64,000 nucleotides of DNA from Nitrosomonas communis (GCF_001007935.1 NZ_CP011451.1:2852001-2916000), one strand, 5' to 3'; shown: positions 46,492-56,198, counted from the first letter of the stretch. Program-made: numbers and translations. The notes: generated by a model not told the origin, from the sequence alone.

Positions 46492-47496
46492 TCATGGTTC
46501 TATATTTACCCAAATACTGCGAAAAACTTTTTCCTGAGACTGAGCCAAATCTTTACAATACTGGCCTTTTCTCAATTTCGATCCATCATCACTGAGAATC
46601 TGGACTTTGTTTTTTTCCTTCGGATAAACGATCAATGCCTCTGGATTCATCCCCTCAAAATCAATCTTACTAATTAGTCTGGGTGGCTCGGATGAATTAC
46701 CTGACCATTGATAAAATTGGAACTTCCCATTATCATCATACGGTCCTGCGATAATAAAGTACGCGCCGTTAATATCTGAATATTCGATACTGCGTATGCC
46801 TAAACCATCCAGTGCCAGGTAAATCGGTTTGCCCAACTTTGGCTGTTCATTTCCAGTAATGACTTCTTGCGGATTTTCCAACGGAACCAGTAGTGCCTTT
46901 CCGCCTGGAATAGGATTACGGAATCCAATTAATAAATTGCCTTGAGGGGTTCTTGTTAACCCTTCTATGTTGAGCCCATTCATGGATTCTGGCGCTTTTT
47001 TGGCAGATTTTCCAAGTTGATAGGGCTTTAGTTCTGCGGAATCGTCGAGAGCTTTAGCTAACCCAACATAAGGTTTGCCAATAGGTTTCAAATAGAACTT
47101 ACCGTCAATAGTTTCAATTTCCGTCGCAAAGAAACGGTGACGGTTGAGACGCTCCTTGCCATCTTTGTTTGCACCATGCGAGGCGATCCAGTAGATGTAG
47201 TTTTGAATAAGAGTGGCTCCTTCAATATCGATTTCTCGGTGCTTTGGATCGATTTCCAGAAATGAAGAAAGATCCTGCGAATAAATCGGCTCACCGGATT
47301 TATCCCTCTTATAGATCCTCAGTAGGTTGTCTTCGTCGTTGGCGACGATAAACATATCCGGTTCGACAGGAACAGCTGCGGATGCATCACACATGCCATA
47401 GTGCTGGGTAACGGACAAGGACTTATCTGCGATAACAGATGGCACAAGAAATGTGGCCGTGATAGCAATTGTCAAACTGAAAGGTTTTATATTCAT
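46492..47496 (-). CDS. Secreted DUF3616 protein
   Basis: A 334-residue exported protein. CAGGAG lies before the ATG at 47496, which gives a clean signal peptide (NIKPFSLTIAITATFLVPSV); an upstream frame start at 47523 is less likely. The mature part is beta-rich, with DIEGATLIQNYIYWIASHG, GLNIEGLTRTPQGNLLIGFRNP and GMNPEALIVYP, typical of DUF3616 propeller-like proteins. Function unknown. The next gene on the same strand is a secreted metallophosphoesterase, so the pair may work together in the periplasm. Confidence 0.88.
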   Translation of the reverse strand: MNIKPFSLTIAITATFLVPSVIADKSLSVTQHYGMCDASAAVPVEPDMFIVANDEDNLLRIYKRDKSGEPIYSQDLSSFLEIDPKHREIDIEGATLIQNYIYWIASHGANKDGKERLNRHRFFATEIETIDGKFYLKPIGKPYVGLAKALDDSAELKPYQLGKSAKKAPESMNGLNIEGLTRTPQGNLLIGFRNPIPGGKALLVPLENPQEVITGNEQPKLGKPIYLALDGLGIRSIEYSDINGAYFIIAGPYDDNGKFQFYQWSGNSSEPPRLISKIDFEGMNPEALIVYPKEKNKVQILSDDGSKLRKGQYCKDLAQSQEKVFRSIWVNIEP

Positions 47497-47662
47497 AAAA
47501 ATGCTCCTGGCTTGTTGAGCCATTATTTACCCTGGCATCATTATTGATAATTAAATGAAATTCTTGCATCCTCCGACCAGCTTCTGAAGTCTTGCTAATC
47601 ACTGTTTTATTCTCTTCTTATTCATCTCTGCTAACTATAAATGAATAAAAAATATAAGCTGG

Positions 47663-48661
47663 TCAATTCTTCTCGACTATCTGCTTATGGACAGTAAAAA
47701 CTTCTGGTGAATTGGGGTCAACCACTACTCGCACCCAGTGGATATCCCTGTTACCAAACGTTTCTACGCGGGTGACATTCTCTATGTGCTTCTTACCTGC
47801 TCCACTACTGAATAAAGGTTTGTCTAAGCGAAAGTGGTGCGAATCACCATGCGCAAGCATGACGGGTTTGCCAAATTCGACTGATTCTTGTTCTAAAAGG
47901 TTAAGAATTTCCTCAAAACCAAGCCGCTTGTCGTTACCTTTAGCTAATTCAAATCTTGGGTTCGCCTGAAAAAGTAAGAATACACCATGGGCATTACTTT
48001 CCCTGGCTTCGGTGAAAGTTTGTTTTATCCAAAAAAGGGCGGCATTGATACGGCGCTTGACTTCATCGTCATCAGCTTGAGTGCGCGCTGAAAAAGGCAG
48101 TAATCCATTATTACTGCCAACGATATGTAATGTGGCAAATATGACACGATTCTTCTTCCAGCGTATATTTTCCACGAATTCTGAAAAAGCTGCATCCCTC
48201 GACTGGGTCGTGACAGTCATTGTGCTCTGTCCCAGACTTACACCGGGCTGCGGATAAAAAAGTTTTCGTAAATAAGCGAGCCTTTCGAGAGGATGATATG
48301 AACCTGCAGTGAAACGATGGCAATCTGTCCATTCATTATCGCCCGGCGTCAAGATAAAAGGAAGCTGGAATTGCTGAAAGCGTTTCAGGCGATCGCGCAG
48401 CAGCTCATCTGAACAAGGAGATAAACCTGTTTTAATATCTCCTGCATGAAGCACCCACGCTAGCTTTTGATCAGCATTAATTTCCTTAATTAAACGATCA
48501 AATTTACGAAAATCCGCGTTAGCATAAGGCATATCGCCAATCAGCGCGAATTCGAATGGCTTAACGTCTTCGCTTTCAGTTCCGCTTGATTGTGCTGAAA
48601 CAATAGCGGAAAAAAATACCAGAAGAAGTGCTGAAATAATACAAAATCTAAATTGAACCAT
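47663..48661 (-). CDS. Secreted calcineurin-like metallophosphoesterase
   Basis: A protein of 332 residues from the ATG at 48661 (372-base-earlier frames are less likely; a start at 48721 would add 20), with a signal peptide ending VSAQ. Metal-binding motifs of the family are recognisable: ALIGDMPY, VLHAGDIKTG, LTPGDNEWTD and AHGDSHHF. The first motif has GDMPY instead of the common DxH, as in a known subgroup. It is preceded on the same strand by nothing close and followed by the DUF3616 gene after 166 bases. Substrate unknown. Confidence 0.88.
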   Translation of the reverse strand: MVQFRFCIISALLLVFFSAIVSAQSSGTESEDVKPFEFALIGDMPYANADFRKFDRLIKEINADQKLAWVLHAGDIKTGLSPCSDELLRDRLKRFQQFQLPFILTPGDNEWTDCHRFTAGSYHPLERLAYLRKLFYPQPGVSLGQSTMTVTTQSRDAAFSEFVENIRWKKNRVIFATLHIVGSNNGLLPFSARTQADDDEVKRRINAALFWIKQTFTEARESNAHGVFLLFQANPRFELAKGNDKRLGFEEILNLLEQESVEFGKPVMLAHGDSHHFRLDKPLFSSGAGKKHIENVTRVETFGNRDIHWVRVVVDPNSPEVFTVHKQIVEKN

Positions 48662-48780
48662 TGTTTGTATTTTGTTGAACGAGGAACGTTTGTTTGAGTT
48701 GCTCAGAATGATATACCACAAGTAATGGATGTTTGGTAGAACTCTATAACTGGTACTTGCTGGCTATACAGATAGGTCTT

Positions 48781-48843
48781 ATTCCATTTCTAAATCAAAA
48801 CTGGCTTTGTCAGCTTCACCTTGCGTATTATTGATACTGCCTA
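48781..48843 (+). repeat. 103-bp TIR repeat family, copy R6 (right end lost)
   Basis: ATTCCATTTCTAAATCAAAA, then the CTTTGTCAGCTTCACCTTG core and ATTATTGATACTGCC; the right part is lost. The rest of the 453-base gap before the SDR gene shows no gene. Confidence 0.75.
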
Positions 48844-49174
48844 CCTTTCTCATCTTTTTTCAGCTTCCACTTCATAATTAAGAAAACCTTTGTTGCTGGC
48901 GGGCATTCACCTGGAAAAAGATATTTTAATCTTTTGTTTTCTTATATTACTGGATCAAAATTAAGTAATTTTCCAATTAATAATTAATATAATTGACAGT
49001 CCATTTGGCTTTCGGTACATTGGACTTAAGTAAAAAATCATCTGTTATTCTCTGGGCATTAGCTCAATCATTAAGTTGAACTTAGGTGCAATTCGCGCAG
49101 CAAACCTTTGATCGATGCATTGGCAGAACTTCAATCTCAACAGATAGTAAGGTTATCAATAAGGAGATATCACA

Positions 49175-50050
49175 ATGAATCAACAAAATGACAAGCCGAA
49201 ATCACCGTTACCTGAGCAATCTCAAGAAAAGCCCGGGTTAGATTCTAACATGACCCCGCAGCCGCGCTATAAAGCGCCATTTTATAAGGGTTCCGGCAAG
49301 CTTAAAGACAAAGTGGCCTTGATTACCGGTGGGGATTCTGGAATCGGACGAGCAGTAGCTGTGCTGTTCGCTCGTGAGGGAGCAGATGTAGCCATTGTCT
49401 ATTTGCCTTCAGAGCAGTCGGATGCGGAAGAAACCAAAATTGCAGTAGAAGCAGAAGGCCGCCAGGCTCTCCTCCTTTCTGGGGATGTCACATCACGCAG
49501 CTTTTGCGAGCAGGCTGTAGAGCAAACTGTCACGCGCTTTGGAAAGTTAGACATTTTAGTCAACAATGCTGCCTATCAAGAAACACGGTACAGTTTAGCC
49601 GAGATCTCTGATGAGGATTGGGATACCACATTCAAAACGAATATCTATGCCTATTTCTATATGGCCCGGGCCGCGTTGGCGCATATGAAAAAAGGAGCGG
49701 TGATTATCAATTGTGGTTCGATCACGGGCCTGGAAGGAAGCAAAAATTTGATTGATTATGCTTCGACAAAAGGGGCTATCCATGCCTTCACCAAATCGCT
49801 CGCCCAAAATTTAGCCGAACAAGGCATCCGTGTTAATTGCGTTGCTCCTGGACCGATCTGGACACCATTGCAGCCCGTATCGAAACCCCCCGAAGCCGTG
49901 GCCCAGCATGGAGCTGATACGCCCATGAAACGTCCAGGACAACCCGAGGAAGTTGCACCTGCCTTTGTCTTTTTTGCTTCAGAAGCCGACTCCAGTTACA
50001 TCAGCGGAGAAATTATGACAGTCTTAGGGGGTGAAACGCGGGCTGGCTAG
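49175..50050 (+). CDS. SDR-family oxidoreductase (YghA-like)
   Basis: A 291-residue short-chain dehydrogenase with an extended N-terminus (about 40 residues, PQPRYKAPFYKGSGKL). The cofactor motif ITGGDSGIGRAVA is at about residues 50-62, NNAAYQ follows, and the catalytic Ser, Tyr and Lys are in CGSITGLEG and DYASTKGAIHAF. The layout matches stress-related SDRs such as YghA. AAGGAGAT precedes the ATG. Substrate is not known. Confidence 0.93.
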   Translation: MNQQNDKPKSPLPEQSQEKPGLDSNMTPQPRYKAPFYKGSGKLKDKVALITGGDSGIGRAVAVLFAREGADVAIVYLPSEQSDAEETKIAVEAEGRQALLLSGDVTSRSFCEQAVEQTVTRFGKLDILVNNAAYQETRYSLAEISDEDWDTTFKTNIYAYFYMARAALAHMKKGAVIINCGSITGLEGSKNLIDYASTKGAIHAFTKSLAQNLAEQGIRVNCVAPGPIWTPLQPVSKPPEAVAQHGADTPMKRPGQPEEVAPAFVFFASEADSSYISGEIMTVLGGETRAG

Positions 50051-50068
50051 ATCAACTTTACCTAGAGT

Positions 50069-50089
50069 GTGCGCTACTCAAGGGCGCAC
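50069..50089 (+). terminator. Weak terminator-like hairpin after the SDR gene
   Basis: GTGCGC and GCGCAC pair around a 9-base loop, followed by TTCTTTG. It lies 18 bases after the stop codon; the T-run is poor. Confidence 0.4.
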
Positions 50090-50324
50090 TTCTTTGTAAT
50101 ACTTTAGTTTATTGCTTGCTCATGATTAGTAGCGTTGGCTCTTGCACCGCTAATTCTTGACAATTATCAATTGGATTTGCTGAATTGAATCATTAACGGT
50201 GCAAGCTCCATGAGGTCAGCAAGTAAACGAGATATTTAATAATCTGCTTGCTCGCCTTACTGCCGTATCTGCAGATGTGGTTAAACGATCGCAAACAGAC
50301 CATCCAACTACGCAGATTATCTCC

Positions 50325-50720
50325 TTACTGCCTAATCCCATAGTAAGAATTAACTTTATTCACCCAGGACTCGTCTGCCATGTCGGGCCAGTCATTCTTA
50401 TCGAATCCTGGTGCATCTTTAAGACGCTCTTTATCCACATTTAACACAAAACGCTTATTCTCAGTATCGAGCTTCAATGCTTTCCAAGGCACCGCAAAAA
50501 GCTTTTCTCCTATACCAAGAACGCCGCCAAAGGACAATACTGCATAACTTACAGTGCCATTGGTGGTATCTATCATGATTTCTTTAATATCACCCAGATC
50601 TTCACCCGCTTGATTGCAGACATCATCTCCAATCAATGTATCGGCACCCATCAGTCGAGGTCCAGGCCCCTCTTTTCTGTTTTTGTACATACCATAGGTA
50701 TCGCGATCTTCATAACTCAT
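50325..50720 (-). CDS. PRC-barrel domain protein
   Basis: A 131-residue protein with a PRC-barrel (about residues 25-95; GADTLIGDDVCNQAGEDLGD, then YAVLSFGGVLGIGEKLFAVPW). PRC-barrel proteins serve as adaptor or stress proteins; those of this type are often linked to envelope or osmotic stress. The ending (ADESWVNKVNSYYGIRQ) is repeated as a fragment at 51077-51133. No partner gene is near. Confidence 0.92.
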   Translation of the reverse strand: MSYEDRDTYGMYKNRKEGPGPRLMGADTLIGDDVCNQAGEDLGDIKEIMIDTTNGTVSYAVLSFGGVLGIGEKLFAVPWKALKLDTENKRFVLNVDKERLKDAPGFDKNDWPDMADESWVNKVNSYYGIRQ

Positions 50721-50926
50721 GTTTATCTCCTATCAAAACGACTTTTGAAAAGGTTCTTGCGATCATCTTGCGATCGCTAAACCTAGCGAGTTAAACGTGC
50801 ATGACTATCTCGGCACGCTGTATATAAAACAATACACATAGAACTGAACATGGTCTGTACGCTGGCACACTTATGCGCTAAGCATGTTAACGAGATATTA
50901 AACAATCTGCTCAGCATCCTCCTATT

Positions 50927-51029
50927 ATTCCATTTCCAAATCAAAGCTGACTTTGTCGGCTTTACCTTGCCTTATTATTGATACTATCTGCGGCTCGCCT
51001 GCGCCTCATTGTTAATTTAGAAATGGAAT
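50927..51029 (+). repeat. 103-bp TIR repeat family, copy R7 (complete, with empty site preserved)
   Basis: Full element inserted into the duplicated segment downstream of a lost PRC-barrel paralogue. Flanks read TTA before TTCC and TTA after GGAA. The sister segment at 50251-50280 has a single TTA at the matching point (CGCC-TTA-CTGCCG), so the site before insertion is visible. Confidence 0.92.
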
Positions 51030-51076
51030 TACTGCTGTATCTGCAAATAGGCCAGCGAAACACGCAGACCTTCTCC

Positions 51077-51133
51077 TTACTGCCTAATCCCATAATAAAA
51101 ATTAATTTTATTCACCCAGAACTCGTCTGTCAT
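51077..51133 (-). pseudogene. C-terminal fragment of a second PRC-barrel gene
   Basis: Eighteen codons ending FYYGIRQ and a stop match the end of the gene at 50325-50720 (one variant of SYYGIRQ), and the flanking 3' sequence matches too. The rest of this paralogue is gone. It is a relic of a tandem duplication, within a 626-base gap that otherwise holds only repeat R7. Confidence 0.8.
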
Positions 51134-51346
51134 GTGATGCTTGCTTTAGGACTATGTCTTACATACAGACCGGTTAAAGAGAAAAAGAATAATGTGCGCT
51201 TCCGAACAGACTGATTTTCTCCGGAATGAGAAGCTTATTAAAAGAATTGTTTGTCTTGCATATAAGAGCAGGAAAAGTCAGCTATACACTCCACTCACAC
51301 CTCCACTAAATGGGTAGATATTAAGGTTCTCCGGAGTGAGTAATTA

Positions 51347-53311
51347 ATGAGGATAAAAATGGCTATCATAAAATGGATTGGAATTGCCCTCCTTACGCTG
51401 GTTATTCTAGTTGTATTGTTGCTCGCGTTAATGAGTTCAAATTGGGTGCGGGATATAGCTGCGCAACAGATCAGTGAGCGAACAGGTCGAAAACTCACAA
51501 TTAATGGTGATTTGAGCATCAATTGGTCCTTGACGCCCCACATAAGGGTTGAACAAATACAGTTTGAAAATGCAGCATGGAGCAAACAACCGAATATGCT
51601 AGAGCTTGCGGCTCTTGATCTCAGTATCGATCTGATTGAACTCATTCATGGCCGTGTAATACTCCCTGAAATTATCCTTACTAAACCCAATATTATTTTA
51701 GAAAAATCTCCCAATGGCGAACCTAACTGGGAATTACCAATCGAGAAAGAAGATACTAAGGATCGTGCAGAATTACCAATTATTGAGCGATTGCAGATTG
51801 AAGAAGGTCACCTCCGTTATCATGATTTATCCGCAAATACAGAGATAAGCGCAAATTTTGAGACGTCTAAAGGACAGGCTGACGGCGAACAAGCGACTCA
51901 TTTACAAGCCAAAGGAAAGCTTAAGGGAAGCCCATTAGCCATAAATTTAACTGCGGGGCCATTAGTTGCGCTTCGCGAAGCAAAAGCACCTTACCCGTTG
52001 ACCTTAGATTTTAAAACGGGGGACACCGCGATTAGAGTTAAGGGTACTGTGACAGAGCCTCTGCAATTTAAAGGCGTAGATTTGCAGTTTGCCATGAAAG
52101 GCCCTGATCCTGAGCAATTATCAGACATACTCGGGCTACCAATGCCCAGCCTACCGCCTTATCAGTTTAAAGGGCACTTGTCCTTTCATGAAAATACCTT
52201 GCAAGTTAAAAAATTAAATGGGCGCGTGGGAGATAGTGATTTTGCGGGAAATGTTAGCGTGAAGATAGGTGAGCAGCAACCTTTTATAAAGGCGAATCTG
52301 ACCTCAAAAAAAATAGATTTAGATGATTTTGGGCCAATAATTGGCCTGGCTCCCGAGACTGGACCTGGAGAAACTGCCTCTGCAGAACAGAAAGAGCAAG
52401 CAAAAAAGCAAGCCGCCAGCCCCTATGTACTGCCTAAAAAGTCTATCAAATTTGATGACTTACAGAAGATAAATGCCGATATTACTTTGCAAAGCAAGCA
52501 TGTTAAGTCAAAGTTGACATTGGATAACCTTTCTATGGGAGCAGCCATTAAGAATGGTCATTTAATTCTTAATCCTCTAAATTTTAAGATTGCCACTGGA
52601 AGTATACAGTCTTCTCTTGAGCTAGATACAAGAACCAAACCTGTCAAAAGCAAAATAGAAACTAAAATACATCACGTTCGTTTAAATGAAATTTTGCGCC
52701 GCCTTAATATTTCTGATGAAAGTGCAGGTTTAATCGGTGGCGAAGCTACCTTTTGGTTCAAAGGAAATTCTGTCGCAGAAATGCTAGCCTCGGCTGATGG
52801 CGGCTTATTAATGTTAATGACAGGCGGCCAGCTTGATGATTTGTTGGTAGAACTCGGTGGCCTTGACGTTGGGGAAGCTTTGGTATCTTTGTTCGATAAA
52901 GAGGATAATACCGAAATCAACTGTGCTTTTATTGATCTTCCCACCACTGGTGGAATCATGGAAATAGGTAATTTTGTTATAGATACTGAGGACACTGTAT
53001 TTTTCAGCAAAGGGTCTATTGATTTCAAGAAGGAACAATTAGATCTGGTCATTGACCCTAACCCTAAAGACTTGAGTGTATTTTCAGCTCGTGCGCCTCT
53101 CTACATAAAAGGTAGTTTTAAAGAACCAGATTTTACTCCTGGTGCAAGAGCGATTGTACGGGGCGCATTCTCACTTGCGTTAATACCCACAGCGCCAATT
53201 GTAAGTCTATATGCACTACTTCAGGAAAAAGAAAAAGGCCAGAAAGATAATAATCAACAGAGTGACCGCTGTTCCCGTTTTATAGACACATTAAAAGAAG
53301 CTCAAAAATGA
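51347..53311 (+). CDS. AsmA-family outer-membrane-assembly protein
   Basis: A 654-residue AsmA-like protein. One N-terminal membrane anchor (about residues 8-30) is followed by a long periplasmic repeating-beta region typical of the AsmA/TamB group (SERTGRKLTINGDLSINWSL at about 45-64, AFTLALIPTAPIVS-like hydrophobic end). AsmA-type proteins are thought to help move lipids between inner and outer membranes. GGAG precedes the start. The next gene, a BON lipoprotein, begins 36 bases later, so the two are probably co-transcribed and both act on the envelope. Confidence 0.9.
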   Translation: MRIKMAIIKWIGIALLTLVILVVLLLALMSSNWVRDIAAQQISERTGRKLTINGDLSINWSLTPHIRVEQIQFENAAWSKQPNMLELAALDLSIDLIELIHGRVILPEIILTKPNIILEKSPNGEPNWELPIEKEDTKDRAELPIIERLQIEEGHLRYHDLSANTEISANFETSKGQADGEQATHLQAKGKLKGSPLAINLTAGPLVALREAKAPYPLTLDFKTGDTAIRVKGTVTEPLQFKGVDLQFAMKGPDPEQLSDILGLPMPSLPPYQFKGHLSFHENTLQVKKLNGRVGDSDFAGNVSVKIGEQQPFIKANLTSKKIDLDDFGPIIGLAPETGPGETASAEQKEQAKKQAASPYVLPKKSIKFDDLQKINADITLQSKHVKSKLTLDNLSMGAAIKNGHLILNPLNFKIATGSIQSSLELDTRTKPVKSKIETKIHHVRLNEILRRLNISDESAGLIGGEATFWFKGNSVAEMLASADGGLLMLMTGGQLDDLLVELGGLDVGEALVSLFDKEDNTEINCAFIDLPTTGGIMEIGNFVIDTEDTVFFSKGSIDFKKEQLDLVIDPNPKDLSVFSARAPLYIKGSFKEPDFTPGARAIVRGAFSLALIPTAPIVSLYALLQEKEKGQKDNNQQSDRCSRFIDTLKEAQK

Positions 53312-53347
53312 AAATTATATTTATTTTCATAAAATATGGAGAAATAA

Positions 53348-53686
53348 ATGAGCCATATAGCACTCCCTATCATAAGAGTAATTAGTTACCTACTCATTCT
53401 ATGTGCATTGAGTGGCTGCGCTGGTTTATTTTCCCGTGAGCCATTTACCCATGAGCCTTTAATTAAAAAAGAAGATCAAGAAGATCTAACTTTAGCCATG
53501 CAAGTAAAAGCAAAACTGATTGAAACGAAGGAACTTAGTGCCGCCGCTATACATGTGGAAGCATCTAATGAAGTGGTGATATTAAGTGGCTTTGTTGAAA
53601 CAGAATCTCAACGTAAATTAGCCGGTTCTATTGCGGAAAAAGTACCTAATGTGAAGCAAGTAGACAACAAGATTAAAGTCAAATAA
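53348..53686 (+). CDS. BON-domain lipoprotein
   Basis: A 112-residue lipoprotein. The lipobox is LSGC (acylated Cys at about residue 24). After a linker, one BON domain covers about 45-112 (VKAKLIETKELSAAAIHVEA, then VVILSGFVETE and VDNKIKVK). BON domains bind phospholipid or occur in osmotic-stress proteins such as OsmY. GGAG lies before the ATG. It directly follows the AsmA-like gene and probably works with it in the outer membrane. Confidence 0.92.
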   Translation: MSHIALPIIRVISYLLILCALSGCAGLFSREPFTHEPLIKKEDQEDLTLAMQVKAKLIETKELSAAAIHVEASNEVVILSGFVETESQRKLAGSIAEKVPNVKQVDNKIKVK

Positions 53687-53793
53687 GCAAAGCGATTAAG
53701 GCGATAGATGGAAGTGGAACTAATTTATAGCTAGAGCGCGCAATTTTCGGCTGAAACTAGTCTGTTTATTCGTCAACAATAGATATAAAAAAA

Positions 53794-54258
53794 ATGGATC
53801 TACTTGGTAACTGGCAATTCCAGCTCACCTTACTGGCAACCGTTGCGTTCGCAATGCTGCTCGGAGGTTGCATAGGGTTTGAGCGCGAAATTAGTCAACG
53901 CCCGGCCGGCATGCGCACCCATATGCTGATCGGAGGTGCTGCCGCGCTGCTGCTTGGTATTGGCGATCTCCTGGCTGAGCACTTTAGCGAGGAAACCTAT
54001 TCACAGCTGATCAGAGCCGATCCCATACGTATTATCGGATCTGTAGTCACAGCAGTGGCATTTATCGGTGCGGGCACCATCATCCAGCACGCGCGACATA
54101 ATTCAGTCCTAGGACTTACAACGGCGGCTTCACTGTTACTGACGGCATCCATCGGCATTGCAGTAGGTCTGCGCCAATACATCCTTGCGATCGGTGTGAC
54201 TTTCCTGGCGTTAGTGGTTCTGCACTGGCTGCCTAAGCCCAAGGATACAGATTCCTGA
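53794..54258 (+). CDS. MgtC/SapB-family membrane protein
   Basis: A 154-residue protein with four hydrophobic spans. It shows the family marks GGCIGFEREISQRPAGMRTHMLI and GSVVTAVAFIGAGTIIQ plus GLTTAASLLLTASIGIAVG. MgtC-type proteins are known in magnesium limitation and in host survival of pathogens; the exact role in an environmental bacterium is unknown. The C-terminal regulatory domain of some members is missing. It stands about 107 bases after the BON gene on the same strand. Confidence 0.92.
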   Translation: MDLLGNWQFQLTLLATVAFAMLLGGCIGFEREISQRPAGMRTHMLIGGAAALLLGIGDLLAEHFSEETYSQLIRADPIRIIGSVVTAVAFIGAGTIIQHARHNSVLGLTTAASLLLTASIGIAVGLRQYILAIGVTFLALVVLHWLPKPKDTDS

Positions 54259-54491
54259 CCATACGCAGCTACGATTGGTATTAATTTTGTTTTGGATTCA
54301 TTCAGACTTGGCAATATTTTTAATCAGTATTAGGAAGTCATGCAAAATCTGGTTTCGGGGATGAACATGTAAGTTTCATACTATGGTGCCCCCTATTCCA
54401 CACATGTGTTTGACAGAAAATTTAACTTCCAGTACATTTCTTATTATCAAAAGGCGTTTATTCTTCCTATATTGCATACAGGAGATGGCCG

Positions 54492-56198
54492 ATGCGTTAT
54501 TATGCGCTTGCTTGCGATTACGACGGCACTATTGCATTGAATGGGAAAGTGGACGAGCAGACCATGGCAGCGTTGGAGCATACGCGAAACTCTGGCCGCT
54601 CGCTTATTCTAGTCACCGGGCGCGAACTCGACGATCTGATGCGGGTTTTTCCTCGAATCGATCTGTTTACCCGCGTTGTCGCTGAAAACGGTGCGCTATT
54701 ATACCGTCCTGAATCGCGTGAAGCAATTGCACTTGCCCCGCCGCCGCCCCCAGAATTAATTGCGGAACTACAAGCTCGCAAGGTGGCGCCGCTTTCCGTA
54801 GGTCAAGTGATCGTTGCAACATGGGAGCCACACGAGACAACAGTCTTGGAAACTATCCGCGATCTCGGTCTCGAGCTAGAGGTTATCTTCAACAAAGGAG
54901 CTGTAATGGTGTTGCCGACTGGCGTTAACAAGGCTAGTGGATTGCTTGCAGTGTTGGACGAGCTAGGACTGTCGCCTCACAATGTGGTGAGTATCGGCGA
55001 TGCGGAGAATGACCATGCCTTTTTACGTATAAGCGAGTGTGCAGTCGCGGTCGACAATGCGTTGCCCAGCTTAAAAGCACGCGTTGATTGGGTAACTACA
55101 CGTGATCATGGCGCCGGAGTGGAGGAGCTGATCAAGCGATTGCTTGCTGATGACCTGCGCAGCTTGGCCCCGAGCCAAGCACGCCATCAGATCGCTTTAG
55201 GCAAGCGTGACGATGAAGTGGTGAGCATTGATTCGTATACTACTACTATCTTGCTGGCTGGTCCCTCGGCTAGTGGGAAATCCACTTTTGCGACTAGTTT
55301 TATGGAACGCTTGCGAGAGCAAGCGTATCAATTCTGTATTGTCGATCCGGAAGGTGACTATCAACAATTGCAGGGGGCGATTTCACTAGGCGATAGCCGC
55401 CAACCGCCAGTTCTTGATGAAGTACTTAAATTATTGGAACAGCCTAGCCAGAATGTAGTTGTCAACCTGCTAGGTATTGTCTTGGAGGACCGCCCTGCTT
55501 ATTTTGAAAAACTGCTATCGGCGCTTGTGTCCCTGCGTGCACGCACCGGACGCCCGCACTGGCTGGTAATCGATGAGGCCCACCATCTGCTACCAACGTC
55601 GTGGAGTCCAGTTAGGGTAACGTTGCCGCAAGCACTGCATGGTCTTATGATGATTACAGTACACCCTGACCATGTCTCAGGCGCGGCTTTGTCTTTCGTT
55701 CAGTTGCTAATTGCTATTGGCCCCACGCCGAAAGAAACGCTGCGTTCTCTCGCCCGTGCCCTGGATCGTCCGGTACCGGCTGACCCACCCGGCCATCTTG
55801 AGGCCGGAGAGGCGGTAGCCTGGCGGTTGAACTTAGATGTGCCGCCGTTCGTATTCGAATCGATTCCGCCGCAGGGTGAGCGTAGACGCCACGTACGCAA
55901 GTATGCAGCAGGGGAATTGCCCCCGGAGCGGAGTTTCTACTTTCGAGGTCCAAAAGGCAAACTAAATTTGCGAGCTCAAAACTTGTCTCTCTTCTTGCAA
56001 TCGGCCGAAGGTGTGGATGATGAGACCTGGATGTTCCATCTGCATCAAGGTGATTACTCGCGCTGGATACGCACTGCCATCAAGGATGACGAATTATCCC
56101 AAGAGATTGCGCAAATCGAGCGTCTTAATTTATCGCCTCAAGAAAGCCGCGCGCGTATTCGAGAGCGGATAGAACTGCGCTATACCGGGTCGGCTTAG
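54492..56198 (+). CDS. HAD-IIB phosphatase fused to a P-loop ATPase
   Basis: A 568-residue two-part protein. Residues 1-230 are a HAD hydrolase of the Cof/IIB type: CDYDGTIA (nucleophile Asp9), TGR, NKASGL with its Lys, and GDAENDHAF. Residues about 245-568 hold a P-loop NTPase with Walker A GPSASGKST at 257-265, IVDPEGDY and Walker B LVIDEAHH at about 358-365, like DUF87/HerA-type ATPases. I know both families, but their joining is uncommon and its role is unknown; sugar-phosphate or nucleotide sensing coupled to an ATPase is only a guess. CAGGAG precedes the start. No DNA-processing partner is next to it. Confidence 0.85.
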   Translation: MRYYALACDYDGTIALNGKVDEQTMAALEHTRNSGRSLILVTGRELDDLMRVFPRIDLFTRVVAENGALLYRPESREAIALAPPPPPELIAELQARKVAPLSVGQVIVATWEPHETTVLETIRDLGLELEVIFNKGAVMVLPTGVNKASGLLAVLDELGLSPHNVVSIGDAENDHAFLRISECAVAVDNALPSLKARVDWVTTRDHGAGVEELIKRLLADDLRSLAPSQARHQIALGKRDDEVVSIDSYTTTILLAGPSASGKSTFATSFMERLREQAYQFCIVDPEGDYQQLQGAISLGDSRQPPVLDEVLKLLEQPSQNVVVNLLGIVLEDRPAYFEKLLSALVSLRARTGRPHWLVIDEAHHLLPTSWSPVRVTLPQALHGLMMITVHPDHVSGAALSFVQLLIAIGPTPKETLRSLARALDRPVPADPPGHLEAGEAVAWRLNLDVPPFVFESIPPQGERRRHVRKYAAGELPPERSFYFRGPKGKLNLRAQNLSLFLQSAEGVDDETWMFHLHQGDYSRWIRTAIKDDELSQEIAQIERLNLSPQESRARIRERIELRYTGSA

